Shown piece by piece: positions 1 to 7,677 of a DNA stretch of 64,000 nucleotides. The first letter of the stretch is position 1, and each line of letters begins with the position of its first letter. The notes beneath the pieces are model-generated. The model was not told the DNA's origin, searched no databases, and saw only the letters and a list, made by a program, of their open reading frames with translations. A program made the position numbers and the translations under genes. Source of the stretch: Stutzerimonas stutzeri (GTDB lineage Bacteria; Pseudomonadota; Gammaproteobacteria; Pseudomonadales; Pseudomonadaceae); assembly GCF_038561965.1 (NCBI RefSeq), contig NZ_CP139348.1, positions 930,001-994,000 on the forward strand, read 5' to 3'.

Positions 1-1
1 G

Positions 2-376
2 GGTGAAACGCTCGATGAGCGTGAGGCTGGCAAGACACTGGAAGTGGTCGGGCGTCAATTGGCGCAAGTGCTGGATGATCACGGTGTGTCGGCGTTCAAG
101 TCTGCGGTGATTGCGTACGAGCCTGTATGGGCGATCGGTACTGGCTTGACCGCAACCCCTGAGCAGGCCCAGGAAGTACATGCTGCCATACGAGAGCAGT
201 TGTCGCGTCAAGATCGCCAGATCGCCGAGGGCGTTAGGCTTTTGTACGGCGGCAGCGTCAAGGCGGACAATGCCGCTGAGCTATTCGCGATGACGGATAT
301 TGATGGGGGGCTGGTTGGTGGAGCCTCTCTGAAAGCGGATGAATTTGGCGCGATCTGTCGCGCCGCGGGGAACTGA
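2..376 (+). CDS. tpiA: Triosephosphate isomerase, C-terminal part (cut by window start)
   Basis: This is the C-terminal half of triosephosphate isomerase, which interconverts dihydroxyacetone phosphate and glyceraldehyde 3-phosphate in the cytoplasm. The open frame runs in from before base 1. Visible family motifs are the catalytic segment YEPVWAIGTG with its glutamate, the phosphate-binding LLYGGSV and the C-terminal DGGLVGGASL. A GTG inside the frame at 44 is not the true start, because homologous sequence (GETLDERE, AGKT) continues upstream of it. The gene ends 4 bases before secG, so the two are probably co-transcribed. Confidence 0.97.
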   Translation, partial: GETLDEREAGKTLEVVGRQLAQVLDDHGVSAFKSAVIAYEPVWAIGTGLTATPEQAQEVHAAIREQLSRQDRQIAEGVRLLYGGSVKADNAAELFAMTDIDGGLVGGASLKADEFGAICRAAGN

Positions 377-380
377 TCAG

Positions 381-764
381 ATGTTGCAGACTGTTGTGAT
401 TGTGGTGCATCTGCTGGTTGCTCTAGGTGTTGTTGCGCTGGTGCTGCTGCAGCAGGGCAAAGGTGCGGATGCTGGTGCTTCTTTCGGGTCGGGCGCTTCG
501 GCTACCGTTTTCGGAAGCCAAGGTTCTGCTACCTTTCTGAGTCGTCTTACTGCTATACTGGCCGGCGTTTTTTTCCTGACTAGTCTCGGTTTGGCGTTCT
601 TTGCAAAGCAGCAGGCTGATCAGTTGTCCCAGGCGGGGTTGCCGGATCCGGCGGTTTTGGAAGTGCCGGTAAGTAAGCCTGCTGTAGAAGATGTGCCGGT
701 GCTCGAGCAGCGCAAGCCGGCAGATGCTGCGGGCGATCTGCCTGAAGTAGAAAAAGGGCAATAA
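381..764 (+). CDS. secG: Protein translocase subunit SecG
   Basis: SecG is the small non-essential subunit of the SecYEG inner-membrane channel and promotes SecA-driven translocation. The 127-residue product begins MLQTVVIVVHLL. It has the expected two membrane segments (about residues 3-22 and 52-72) joined by a Gly/Ser/Ala-rich loop with QQGKGADAG and FGS motifs. A longer frame opening at 339 was rejected because the extra residues overlap tpiA and do not resemble SecG. The C-terminal tail (about 45 residues, rich in Pro, Val and Glu) is variable in the family. The gene sits between tpiA and tRNA-Leu, an arrangement common in pseudomonads. Confidence 0.96.
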   Translation: MLQTVVIVVHLLVALGVVALVLLQQGKGADAGASFGSGASATVFGSQGSATFLSRLTAILAGVFFLTSLGLAFFAKQQADQLSQAGLPDPAVLEVPVSKPAVEDVPVLEQRKPADAAGDLPEVEKGQ

Positions 765-771
765 GGTTTTT

Positions 772-857
772 GCCGAGGTGGTGGAATTGGTAGACACGCT
801 ACCTTGAGGTGGTAGTGGCCATAGGCTGTAGGGGTTCGAGTCCCCTCCTCGGTACCA
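772..857 (+). tRNA. tRNA-Leu (GAG)
   Basis: An 86-nt class II tRNA with an encoded CCA end. The acceptor stem pairs GCCGAGG with CCTCGGT, with a G-U first pair. The anticodon arm CTACC-TTGAGGT-GGTAG gives anticodon GAG. A long variable arm follows, and the T arm is GGGG-TTCGAGT-CCCC. It starts 7 bases after the secG stop, so it may be processed from the same transcript. Confidence 0.96.
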
Positions 858-866
858 AACAAGCAG

Positions 867-890
867 GCCCGCCTAGTGCGGGCTTTCTTG
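867..890 (+). terminator. Hairpin terminator after tRNA-Leu
   Basis: GCCCGC (867-872) pairs with GCGGGC (878-883) over a 5-base loop and is followed by the T-rich TTTCTTG. This fits a rho-independent terminator for tpiA-secG-tRNA-Leu and precedes the promoter of the next tRNA. Confidence 0.6.
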
Positions 891-908
891 TGTTTTAAGG
901 GTTTTAAG

Positions 909-938
909 TTGACCTGTATTAGGCGCGAGTCGTATAAT
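909..938 (+). promoter_or_regulatory. Sigma-70 promoter for tRNA-fMet
   Basis: TTGACC (909-914) and a perfect TATAAT (933-938) are separated by 18 bases. Transcription would begin near 945, about 10 bases before the mature initiator tRNA. It is one of the closest-to-consensus promoters in the window. Confidence 0.85.
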
Positions 939-953
939 TCGTGCCCAGTTTGA

Positions 954-1030
<77 letters not shown>

Positions 1031-1036
1031 GTCAAT

Positions 1037-1063
1037 AAAAAGCCCCTGTACAGGGGCTTTTTA
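1037..1063 (+). terminator. Rho-independent terminator after tRNA-fMet
   Basis: AAAAAGCCCCTG and CAGGGGCTTTTT form a strong hairpin with a T tract. In this position it would end the tRNA transcript or partly attenuate read-through into rimP. Confidence 0.85.
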
Positions 1064-1158
1064 TTAGCTTGAAGCCAGGTCGCCGGCATTTACAGGCGAT
1101 CAAAAGGGATGGGCGTTTCGCCCATTTTTCATTTGTACAGCATGCGCGAGGGACTTCG

Positions 1159-1617
1159 ATGTCGAGCAAGCTAGAACAGTTGCAGGCCTTGTTGGCCCCG
1201 GTGGTTGAGGCGCTTGGCTATCAGTGCTGGGGTATCGAGTTCATTTCCCAGGGGCGGCATTCATTGCTGCGAGTCTATATCGACCATGCCGATGGCATCC
1301 TCATCGACGACTGCGAGAAGGTCAGCCGTCAATTGAGTGGTGTGCTCGACGTGGAAGATCCGATCAGCGTGGATTACACCCTTGAGGTTTCTTCTCCCGG
1401 TATGGATCGCCCACTGTTCACCACTGAACAGTACTCGGCCCATGTCGGTGACCAAGTAAAAATAAAGCTGCGCTCGCCCTTCGAGGGCCGGCGCAATTTC
1501 CAGGGTCTTCTCCGTGGGGTGGAAGAGCAGGATGTCGTGGTGCTGGTAGACGACCATGAATACCTGTTGCCTATCGACATGATCGATAAGGCCAACATCA
1601 TTCCCCGTTTTGACTGA
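1159..1617 (+). CDS. rimP: Ribosome maturation factor RimP
   Basis: RimP (152 aa) assists assembly of the 30S subunit, in particular incorporation of uS19 and other proteins in the head. The N-terminal domain carries GIEFISQGRHSLLRVYIDHADGI. The region DYTLEVSSPGMDRPL is the signature before the C-terminal SH3-like beta barrel. The ATG at 1159 is preferred over an upstream in-frame ATG at 1069 because GAGGGA lies just before it and MSSKLEQLQ is where homology begins. It is the first gene of the rimP-nusA-infB-rbfA-truB-rpsO-pnp operon. Confidence 0.96.
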   Translation: MSSKLEQLQALLAPVVEALGYQCWGIEFISQGRHSLLRVYIDHADGILIDDCEKVSRQLSGVLDVEDPISVDYTLEVSSPGMDRPLFTTEQYSAHVGDQVKIKLRSPFEGRRNFQGLLRGVEEQDVVVLVDDHEYLLPIDMIDKANIIPRFD

Positions 1618-1664
1618 GAGCGGATCCCGCGGATCCCAATGGATTGCGAAAGGCGAGGCGTACG

Positions 1665-3146
1665 ATGAGCAAAGAAGTACTGCTGGTTGTGGAGTCGGTG
1701 TCCAATGAAAAGGGCGTACCGGCGAGTGTAATTTTCGAAGCGCTGGAGCTGGCCTTGGCCACAGCTACCAAGAAGCGCTACGAGGATGAAGTTGATCTGC
1801 GTGTAGAAATCAATCGCCAGAACGGCAGTTACGAAACGTTCCGTCGCTGGACCGTGGTCGACGATGAGCATTTTGACGATCCAGCCCATCAGCTGGCTCT
1901 GGATCAGGCTCAGGAGCGTAATCCCGACGCCAAGCTCGGTGAGGTTTTCGAAGAAAAGATCGAATCCATCGAATTCGGCCGTATCGCCGCGCAGACCGCC
2001 AAGCAAGTGATCGTGCAGAAGGTCCGTGAGGCCGAGCGTGCGCAAGTGGTAGAGGCCTACCGTGATCGCCTGGGCGAAATCATTTCCGGTACGGTCAAGA
2101 AAGTCACCCGCGACAGTGTCATCGTTGATCTGGGCAACAACGCCGAAGCGTTGCTCGCCCGTGAGGACATCATCGCGCGTGAGACCTTCCGCGTCGGTGC
2201 CCGTGTTCGTGCACTGCTCAAGGAAATTCGCACCGAGAATCGCGGTCCGCAGCTCATCCTGTCGCGTACTGCGCCGCAAATGCTGATCGAGCTGTTCCGC
2301 ATCGAAGTGCCGGAGATCGCCGAGGGCCTCATTGAGGTCATGGGCGCGTCTCGTGATCCGGGCTCGCGTGCCAAGATCGCCGTTCGCTCCAAGGACAAGC
2401 GCATTGATCCGCAGGGTGCCTGTATCGGCATGCGCGGTTCGCGCGTTCAGGCTGTCTCGGGCGAAATTGGTGGTGAGCGCGTCGATATCGTCCTGTGGGA
2501 CGAGAACCCGGCACAGTTCGTCATCAATGCGATGGCGCCCGCTGAAGTCGCGGCGATTATCGTCGACGAAGATGCGCACGCCATGGATATCGCAGTTGCC
2601 GAGGATAATCTGGCTCAGGCGATTGGCCGTGGTGGTCAGAACGTGCGTCTGGCCAGCCAGCTGTCCGGCTGGACGCTGAACGTAATGACCGAAGCGGACA
2701 TCCAGGCCAAACAGCAGGAAGAAACCGGCGACATTCTGCGCAACTTTGTCGAAGAGCTGGACGTCGATGAGGAGTTGGCTCAGGTGTTGGTGGAAGAGGG
2801 CTTTACCTCCCTCGAAGAGATTGCCTATGTCCCCATGGAGGAAATGCTTGGCATCGAAGGCTTCGACGAGGACATCGTCAATGAGCTACGTACGCGGGCC
2901 AAAGATCGCCTGCTGACTAAGGCCATCGCTAACGAGGAGAAGCTTGCAGACGCTCAGCCGGCTGAAGATCTGCTGGCACTCGAAGGCATGGATAAAGAAC
3001 TGGCGGTCGAGTTGGCCGTGCGGGGAGTCATCACCCGCGAAGACCTGGCCGAGCAGTCTATAGACGATCTGCTCGACATAGACGGCATCGATGAAGAGCG
3101 TGCCGGCAAGCTGATCATGGCCGCCCGAGCCCATTGGTTCGAGTAA
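1665..3146 (+). CDS. nusA: Transcription termination/antitermination factor NusA
   Basis: NusA (493 aa) binds RNA polymerase and modulates pausing, termination and antitermination. In order: an N-terminal polymerase-binding domain (about 1-130), an S1 domain (about 135-200, GTVKKVTRDSVIVDLGNNAEALL), two KH domains (about 205-345, with GMRGSRVQAV and GRGGQNVRLASQLSGW), and two acidic C-terminal repeats (about 365-493, ending in helix-hairpin-like DDLLDIDGIDEERAGKLI). The start at 1665 (MSKEVLLVVESV) has GAGG upstream; the frame from 1644 adds an unrelated basic segment. It is followed 28 bases later by infB. Confidence 0.98.
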   Translation: MSKEVLLVVESVSNEKGVPASVIFEALELALATATKKRYEDEVDLRVEINRQNGSYETFRRWTVVDDEHFDDPAHQLALDQAQERNPDAKLGEVFEEKIESIEFGRIAAQTAKQVIVQKVREAERAQVVEAYRDRLGEIISGTVKKVTRDSVIVDLGNNAEALLAREDIIARETFRVGARVRALLKEIRTENRGPQLILSRTAPQMLIELFRIEVPEIAEGLIEVMGASRDPGSRAKIAVRSKDKRIDPQGACIGMRGSRVQAVSGEIGGERVDIVLWDENPAQFVINAMAPAEVAAIIVDEDAHAMDIAVAEDNLAQAIGRGGQNVRLASQLSGWTLNVMTEADIQAKQQEETGDILRNFVEELDVDEELAQVLVEEGFTSLEEIAYVPMEEMLGIEGFDEDIVNELRTRAKDRLLTKAIANEEKLADAQPAEDLLALEGMDKELAVELAVRGVITREDLAEQSIDDLLDIDGIDEERAGKLIMAARAHWFE

Positions 3147-3174
3147 GTAATTAGCGGCCTGAGGAGAGAAATGC

Positions 3175-5676
3175 ATGACGCAAGTCACGGTGAAAGAACT
3201 GGCCCAAGTGGTCGCCACACCGGTCGAGCGACTGCTTCAGCAGATGCGTGAGGCAGGACTGTCGCACACCAGCGCCGAGCAAGTAGTGACCGATAACGAG
3301 AAACAGGCCCTGTTGGCCCATTTGAAAAGCACCCACGGGGCAAAAGTGGACGAGCCGCGCAAGATTACCTTGCAGCGCAAGACCACTACCAAGCTCAAGG
3401 TTGGGGGCAGCAAGACCATCAGCGTCGAAGTGCGTAAGAAGAAGACCTTCGTCAAACGCAGTGCCGAGGAGATCGAGGCCGAACAGCGCCGCGAGCTGGA
3501 AGAGCAGCGTGCGGCCGAAGAGGCTGCCCGTCTGAAGGCCGAACAGGAAGCGCGCGAGCGTGCCGACGTAGAAGCTAGCCGTCAGGCAGAGTCGACTAAG
3601 CCCCAGGCCGATGCGCCGGCTGCGGCAGCAGCAGAGCCGGTAGTAAGTGCAGAGCCGGCGCCGGCGGCAGTAGAGCCTGTAGCTCCTGCGCCAGAGCGTA
3701 AAAAGGAAGAGCCGCGTCGTGTCGAGAAGCCGCGCAGTGATGACGACGAACGTCGTGATCGCAAGCAGGCTCAACATCGCCCTTCCCTGAAGGCAAAAGC
3801 ACCGCTGTCGCGCACCGCGCGCAGTGGCGAAGACGACGCCGATGGATTCCGTCGCGGCGGGCGTGGCAAATCGAAGCTGAAGAAGCGCAATGCGCATGGC
3901 TTCCAGAGCCCGACCGGTCCGATCGTTCGTGAAGTGGCCATTGGCGAAACCATCACGGTTGGCGACTTGGCTCAGCAGATGTCGGTCAAGGCAGCTGAAG
4001 TCATCAAGTTCATGTTCAAGATGGGCACTCCGGTGACCATCAACCAGGTTCTTGATCAGGAAACTGCCCAGTTGATCGCAGAAGAGCTTGGCCACAAGGT
4101 CAAGCTGGTCAGTGACAACGCCCTAGAAGAACAGTTGGCCGAGCTGTTGAAGTTCGAAGGCGAGGCGATTACACGTGCGCCGGTCGTGACTGTAATGGGT
4201 CACGTCGACCACGGTAAGACGTCGTTGCTCGACTATATACGTCGCGCCAAGGTGGCTGCTGGTGAGGCGGGTGGTATTACCCAGCACATCGGTGCCTACC
4301 ACGTGGAAACCGATCGCGGCATGGTCACCTTCCTCGACACCCCTGGCCACGCGGCGTTTACTGCCATGCGTGCCCGTGGTGCACAAGCGACCGATATCGT
4401 GATCCTGGTCGTAGCGGCCGATGATGGCGTAATGCCGCAGACCATCGAGGCAATCCAGCATGCCAAGGCTGCTGGTGTTCCGCTGGTGGTTGCGGTTAAC
4501 AAGATCGATAAGCCGGGTGCCGATCTGGACCGGATTCGTAGCGAGCTGTCTGTTCACGAAGTGACTTCGGAAGAGTGGGGCGGTGATACGCCGTTCGTCT
4601 CGGTATCCGCGAAGATGGGTACCGGTGTCGACGATCTGCTCGAGGCAGTATTGCTGCAGGCCGAGATCCTCGAACTGACGGCTACTCCGTCTGCTCCGGG
4701 TCGTGGTGTCGTGGTCGAATCGCGACTGGATAAAGGTCGCGGCCCGGTCGCTACCGTGCTCGTACAGGACGGTACGCTGCGTCAAGGCGACATGGCGCTG
4801 GTTGGCTCGAACTACGGCCGTATCCGCGCGATGCTCGACGAGAATGGCAAGCCGATCAAGGAAGCGGGTCCCTCGATTCCGGTCGAGATCCTCGGTCTTG
4901 ACGGTACGCCGGATGCGGGCGATGAGCTCAGCGTTCTTGCTGATGAGAAGAAGGCGCGTGAAGTGGCCATGTTCCGTCAGGGCAAGTTCCGCGAAGTGAA
5001 GCTGGCCCGTGCGCATGCCGGCAAGCTGGAAAACATCTTCGAGAACATGGGCCAGGAAGAGAAGAAGACGCTCAACATCGTCCTCAAATCCGACGTCCGT
5101 GGTTCGCTCGAGGCGTTGCAGGGTTCGCTCGGCAGCCTGGGTAATGATGAAGTCCAGGTGCGTGTCATTGGTGGTGGTGTCGGTGGTATCACCGAGAGCG
5201 ATGCCAACTTGGCGCTGGCGTCCAATGCCGTGCTGTTCGGCTTCAACGTTCGTGCCGACGCCGGTGCGCGCAAGATCGTCGAGCAGGAAGGTCTGGATCT
5301 GCGTTACTACAACGTGATCTACGACATCATCGAAGACGTCAAGAAGGCGCTGACCGGCATGCTCGGCAGCGATGTTCGAGAGAACATCCTTGGCATCGCC
5401 GAAGTGCGCGACGTGTTCCGTTCGCCGAAGTTCGGCGCTGTGGCGGGCTGCATGGTCATCGAGGGTATGGTGCATCGCAACCGTCCGATTCGTGTCCTGC
5501 GCGATGACGTGGTCATTTTCGAAGGTGAGCTGGAATCCCTGCGTCGCTTCAAGGATGACGTTGCGGAAGTCCGTGCCGGCATGGAATGCGGTATCGCGGT
5601 GAAGAGTTACAACGACGTCAAGGCTGGCGACAAGATCGAAGTGTTCGAGAAGGTCGAAGTGGCTCGTTCGCTGTAA
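3175..5676 (+). CDS. infB: Translation initiation factor IF-2
   Basis: IF-2 (833 aa) is the GTPase that places fMet-tRNA on the 30S subunit and promotes subunit joining. The N-terminal IF2N domain (about 1-50) is followed by a long charged Glu/Arg/Ala linker (about 95-245) and a second IF2N-like fold (about 255-310). The G domain shows GHVDHGKT (342-349), DTPGH (388-392) and NKID (442-445). Beta-barrel and fMet-tRNA-binding domains follow. GAGGAG precedes the ATG. The low-complexity Ala/Pro/Glu tract in the linker is normal for pseudomonad IF-2. Confidence 0.99.
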   Translation: MTQVTVKELAQVVATPVERLLQQMREAGLSHTSAEQVVTDNEKQALLAHLKSTHGAKVDEPRKITLQRKTTTKLKVGGSKTISVEVRKKKTFVKRSAEEIEAEQRRELEEQRAAEEAARLKAEQEARERADVEASRQAESTKPQADAPAAAAAEPVVSAEPAPAAVEPVAPAPERKKEEPRRVEKPRSDDDERRDRKQAQHRPSLKAKAPLSRTARSGEDDADGFRRGGRGKSKLKKRNAHGFQSPTGPIVREVAIGETITVGDLAQQMSVKAAEVIKFMFKMGTPVTINQVLDQETAQLIAEELGHKVKLVSDNALEEQLAELLKFEGEAITRAPVVTVMGHVDHGKTSLLDYIRRAKVAAGEAGGITQHIGAYHVETDRGMVTFLDTPGHAAFTAMRARGAQATDIVILVVAADDGVMPQTIEAIQHAKAAGVPLVVAVNKIDKPGADLDRIRSELSVHEVTSEEWGGDTPFVSVSAKMGTGVDDLLEAVLLQAEILELTATPSAPGRGVVVESRLDKGRGPVATVLVQDGTLRQGDMALVGSNYGRIRAMLDENGKPIKEAGPSIPVEILGLDGTPDAGDELSVLADEKKAREVAMFRQGKFREVKLARAHAGKLENIFENMGQEEKKTLNIVLKSDVRGSLEALQGSLGSLGNDEVQVRVIGGGVGGITESDANLALASNAVLFGFNVRADAGARKIVEQEGLDLRYYNVIYDIIEDVKKALTGMLGSDVRENILGIAEVRDVFRSPKFGAVAGCMVIEGMVHRNRPIRVLRDDVVIFEGELESLRRFKDDVAEVRAGMECGIAVKSYNDVKAGDKIEVFEKVEVARSL

Positions 5677-5690
5677 GCAAGCGTCAATCT

Positions 5691-5755
5691 GAAAGCTGGA
5701 AGCAAGGAGTCGGTGACCGCAGAGATGCGGTGACCGCTTCGAGCTTCCAGCTTTC
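5691..5755. repeat. 13-bp perfect inverted repeat between infB and rbfA
   Basis: GAAAGCTGGAAGC (5691-5703) and its exact reverse complement GCTTCCAGCTTTC (5743-5755) flank a 39-base spacer. The spacer holds two copies of CGGTGACCGC (5711-5720 and 5728-5737). The arm AAGCTGGAAG also occurs between rpsO and pnp, so this is probably a dispersed intergenic repeat that folds in the mRNA. Confidence 0.75.
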
Positions 5756-5778
5756 GGCTTTTAAACGGGTGGAAATTT

Positions 5779-6168
5779 ATGGCCAAAGAATTCAGTCGTA
5801 CCCAGCGTATCGGCGACCAGATGCAGCGCGAGTTGGCGCTACTCATCCAGCGAGAAATCAAAGATCCGCGGCTGGGCCTGGTTACGATCACCGCTGTCGA
5901 CGTCAGTCGCGATCTGTCCCATGCAAAGATCTTCATCACGATCATGGGTCAGGATGACGACCAGGAAGCGGTCAAGGGCAATCTACGCATTCTCAACGAC
6001 GCTGCCGGGTTCCTTCGCATGCAGCTCGGCAAGAGCATGAAGCTGCGCGCTGTTCCGCAACTGCATTTCAACTACGACGCGAGCATTCGTCGCGGTGTCG
6101 AGCTGAGCTCGTTGATCGAGCGTGCGGTAGCCGAAGATCGCAAGCACAGCGACGAGCGCGGGGAATAA
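5779..6168 (+). CDS. rbfA: Ribosome-binding factor A
   Basis: RbfA (129 aa) is a cold-shock-associated 30S assembly factor that helps 5' end maturation of 16S rRNA. The sequence starts MAKEFSRTQRIGDQMQRELA. It carries the KH-like fold signatures IKDPRLGLVTITAVDVSRDLSHAKIFI and the later PQLHFNYDASIRRGVEL. Length is normal. It lies between infB and truB, with truB beginning 3 bases after its stop. Confidence 0.97.
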   Translation: MAKEFSRTQRIGDQMQRELALLIQREIKDPRLGLVTITAVDVSRDLSHAKIFITIMGQDDDQEAVKGNLRILNDAAGFLRMQLGKSMKLRAVPQLHFNYDASIRRGVELSSLIERAVAEDRKHSDERGE

Positions 6169-6170
6169 GC

Positions 6171-7088
6171 GTGGCACAGGTCAAGCGTATACGCCGTAAC
6201 GTCAGCGGCATCATCCTGCTCGACAAGCCGCGTGGGTTTACCTCCAATGCTGCGTTGCAGAAAGTTCGCTGGTTGCTGAATGCAGAGAAGGCCGGGCATA
6301 CCGGAAGTCTCGACCCGCTCGCCACAGGGGTGTTGCCGTTGTGTTTTGGCGAGGCTACCAAGTTCTCGCAGTACCTGCTGGATGCCGACAAGGCTTACGA
6401 GACCGTCATGCAGCTGGGTGTCACCACGACCACCGCCGATGCCGAAGGTGAAGTCCTGGAGCGCAAGCCGGTAGAGGTCACCATCGAGCAGCTGGAGGCG
6501 CTGTTGCCGCAGTTTCGCGGGAGCATCCTGCAGGTGCCCCCGATGTATTCGGCACTCAAGCGAGACGGCCAGCCGCTATACAAATTGGCACGTGCTGGAG
6601 AAGTGGTGGAGCGCGAGCCGCGTTCTGTTAACATTGCGCGCCTGGAGTTGCTCTCGCTCGACGGCGATAAGGCGAGACTGGCTGTTGCATGCAGCAAAGG
6701 CACCTATATCCGTACGTTGGTCGAAGACATTGGCCACTTGCTCGGCTGCGGTGCGCATGTCGCCGAGCTACGGCGAACCCAGGCCGGCCCGTTCGACCTG
6801 ACGCAGACGGTAACGCTCGAAACATTGGAGCAGTTGCACGGCGAGGGTGGTGCCGAAGCTCTGGATGGTCTTCTGCAGCCGGTGGATAGCGGGCTCGAGC
6901 ATTGGCCTTTATTGCAGCTCTCCGAGCACAGCGCTTATTACTGGCTGCATGGGCAACCGGTGCGGGCGCCTGAAGCACCCAAGTACGGGATGGTTCGTGT
7001 ACAGGATCACACTGCTCGCTTCATCGGTATTGGTGAAGTGAGCGAAGACGGGCGCATCGCGCCGCGTCGACTGATTCGGTCGGAATGA
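6171..7088 (+). CDS. truB: tRNA pseudouridine(55) synthase TruB
   Basis: TruB (305 aa) makes pseudouridine 55 in the T loop of tRNAs. The catalytic aspartate is D48 in AGHTGSLDPLATGVLPLCFGEATK. Other signatures are GILLDKP-like IILLDKPRGFTSN near the start and YIRTLVEDIGHLLGCGAH later. A C-terminal PUA-like region follows about residue 250. The start codon is GTG at 6171, 2 bases after the rbfA stop, with the rbfA end GCGGGGAATAA supplying a ribosome site, so translation is likely coupled. Confidence 0.97.
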   Translation: MAQVKRIRRNVSGIILLDKPRGFTSNAALQKVRWLLNAEKAGHTGSLDPLATGVLPLCFGEATKFSQYLLDADKAYETVMQLGVTTTTADAEGEVLERKPVEVTIEQLEALLPQFRGSILQVPPMYSALKRDGQPLYKLARAGEVVEREPRSVNIARLELLSLDGDKARLAVACSKGTYIRTLVEDIGHLLGCGAHVAELRRTQAGPFDLTQTVTLETLEQLHGEGGAEALDGLLQPVDSGLEHWPLLQLSEHSAYYWLHGQPVRAPEAPKYGMVRVQDHTARFIGIGEVSEDGRIAPRRLIRSE

Positions 7089-7163
7089 CCGATGCGCTCG
7101 CTGCTTCGGCAGTGGCGTTTCAAGGGTGGCTGTCGGCAGGCACGGTCAATCCTTTTATTAACA

Positions 7164-7177
7164 CGGGACATGTCCCG
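7164..7177. repeat. 14-bp perfect palindrome in the rpsO leader
   Basis: CGGGACATGTCCCG lies 25 bases before the rpsO start. It could be a protein-binding site, or a hairpin in the rpsO leader RNA, a message known in other bacteria to be autoregulated by S15. Function here is not shown. Confidence 0.55.
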
Positions 7178-7201
7178 GCCTGTTCACAATAGGAGCCCAT
7201 C

Positions 7202-7471
7202 ATGGCACTTAGCGTTGAAGAAAAAGCTCAGATCGTTAGCGAGTACCAGCAAGCTGAAGGTGATACCGGTTCGCCGGAAGTGCAGGTTGCCCTGCTGACC
7301 ACCAACATCAACAAGCTGCAAGGTCACTTCAAAGCCAACGGTAAAGATCACCACTCGCGTCGTGGTTTGATCCGTATGGTTAACCAGCGCCGCAAGCTGC
7401 TGGATTACCTGAAGGGCAAGGACACTACTCGTTACAGCACCCTGATCGGTCGTCTGGGTCTGCGTCGCTAA
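7202..7471 (+). CDS. rpsO: 30S ribosomal protein S15 (uS15)
   Basis: S15 (89 aa) binds the central domain of 16S rRNA and nucleates platform assembly. The sequence MALSVEEKAQIVSEYQ, the loop GDTGSPEVQVALLT, DHHSRRGL and the C-terminal YSTLIGRLGLRR are diagnostic, and the length is exactly normal. TAGGAGCCC provides a good ribosome-binding site. It is followed by a hairpin and then pnp, the arrangement known from enterobacteria where RNase processing separates the two messages. Confidence 0.99.
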   Translation: MALSVEEKAQIVSEYQQAEGDTGSPEVQVALLTTNINKLQGHFKANGKDHHSRRGLIRMVNQRRKLLDYLKGKDTTRYSTLIGRLGLRR

Positions 7472-7499
7472 GCGATGCTGGTGCGAAGCTGAATGCCAA

Positions 7500-7535
7500 A
7501 GCTGGAAGTGGGGCTCGCCCTGCTTCCAGCTTTTG
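7500..7535 (+). terminator. Hairpin between rpsO and pnp
   Basis: AGCTGGAAG (7500-7508) pairs perfectly with CTTCCAGCT (7523-7531), followed by TTTGC. It may be an attenuating terminator and/or an RNase III processing site. Its arms match the inverted repeat upstream of rbfA. Confidence 0.65.
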
Positions 7536-7677
7536 CCTTTCAGAGCTACATCTTTGGACAACATCCGGGTTCGATACCCTGCATTGCCCAAGAATTCGAG
7601 TAAGGCGCTTCGCGCGAGGCATGGCCCGCGAGGTGTGAGAAACGTTTCCCCCAAGGCAACATAGAGAAGGAACCACC

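Noticed and set aside
3582..3802. Low-complexity GC-rich stretch with small frames inside infB
   Set aside because: It is the variable charged linker of IF-2, not a repeat element or separate gene.
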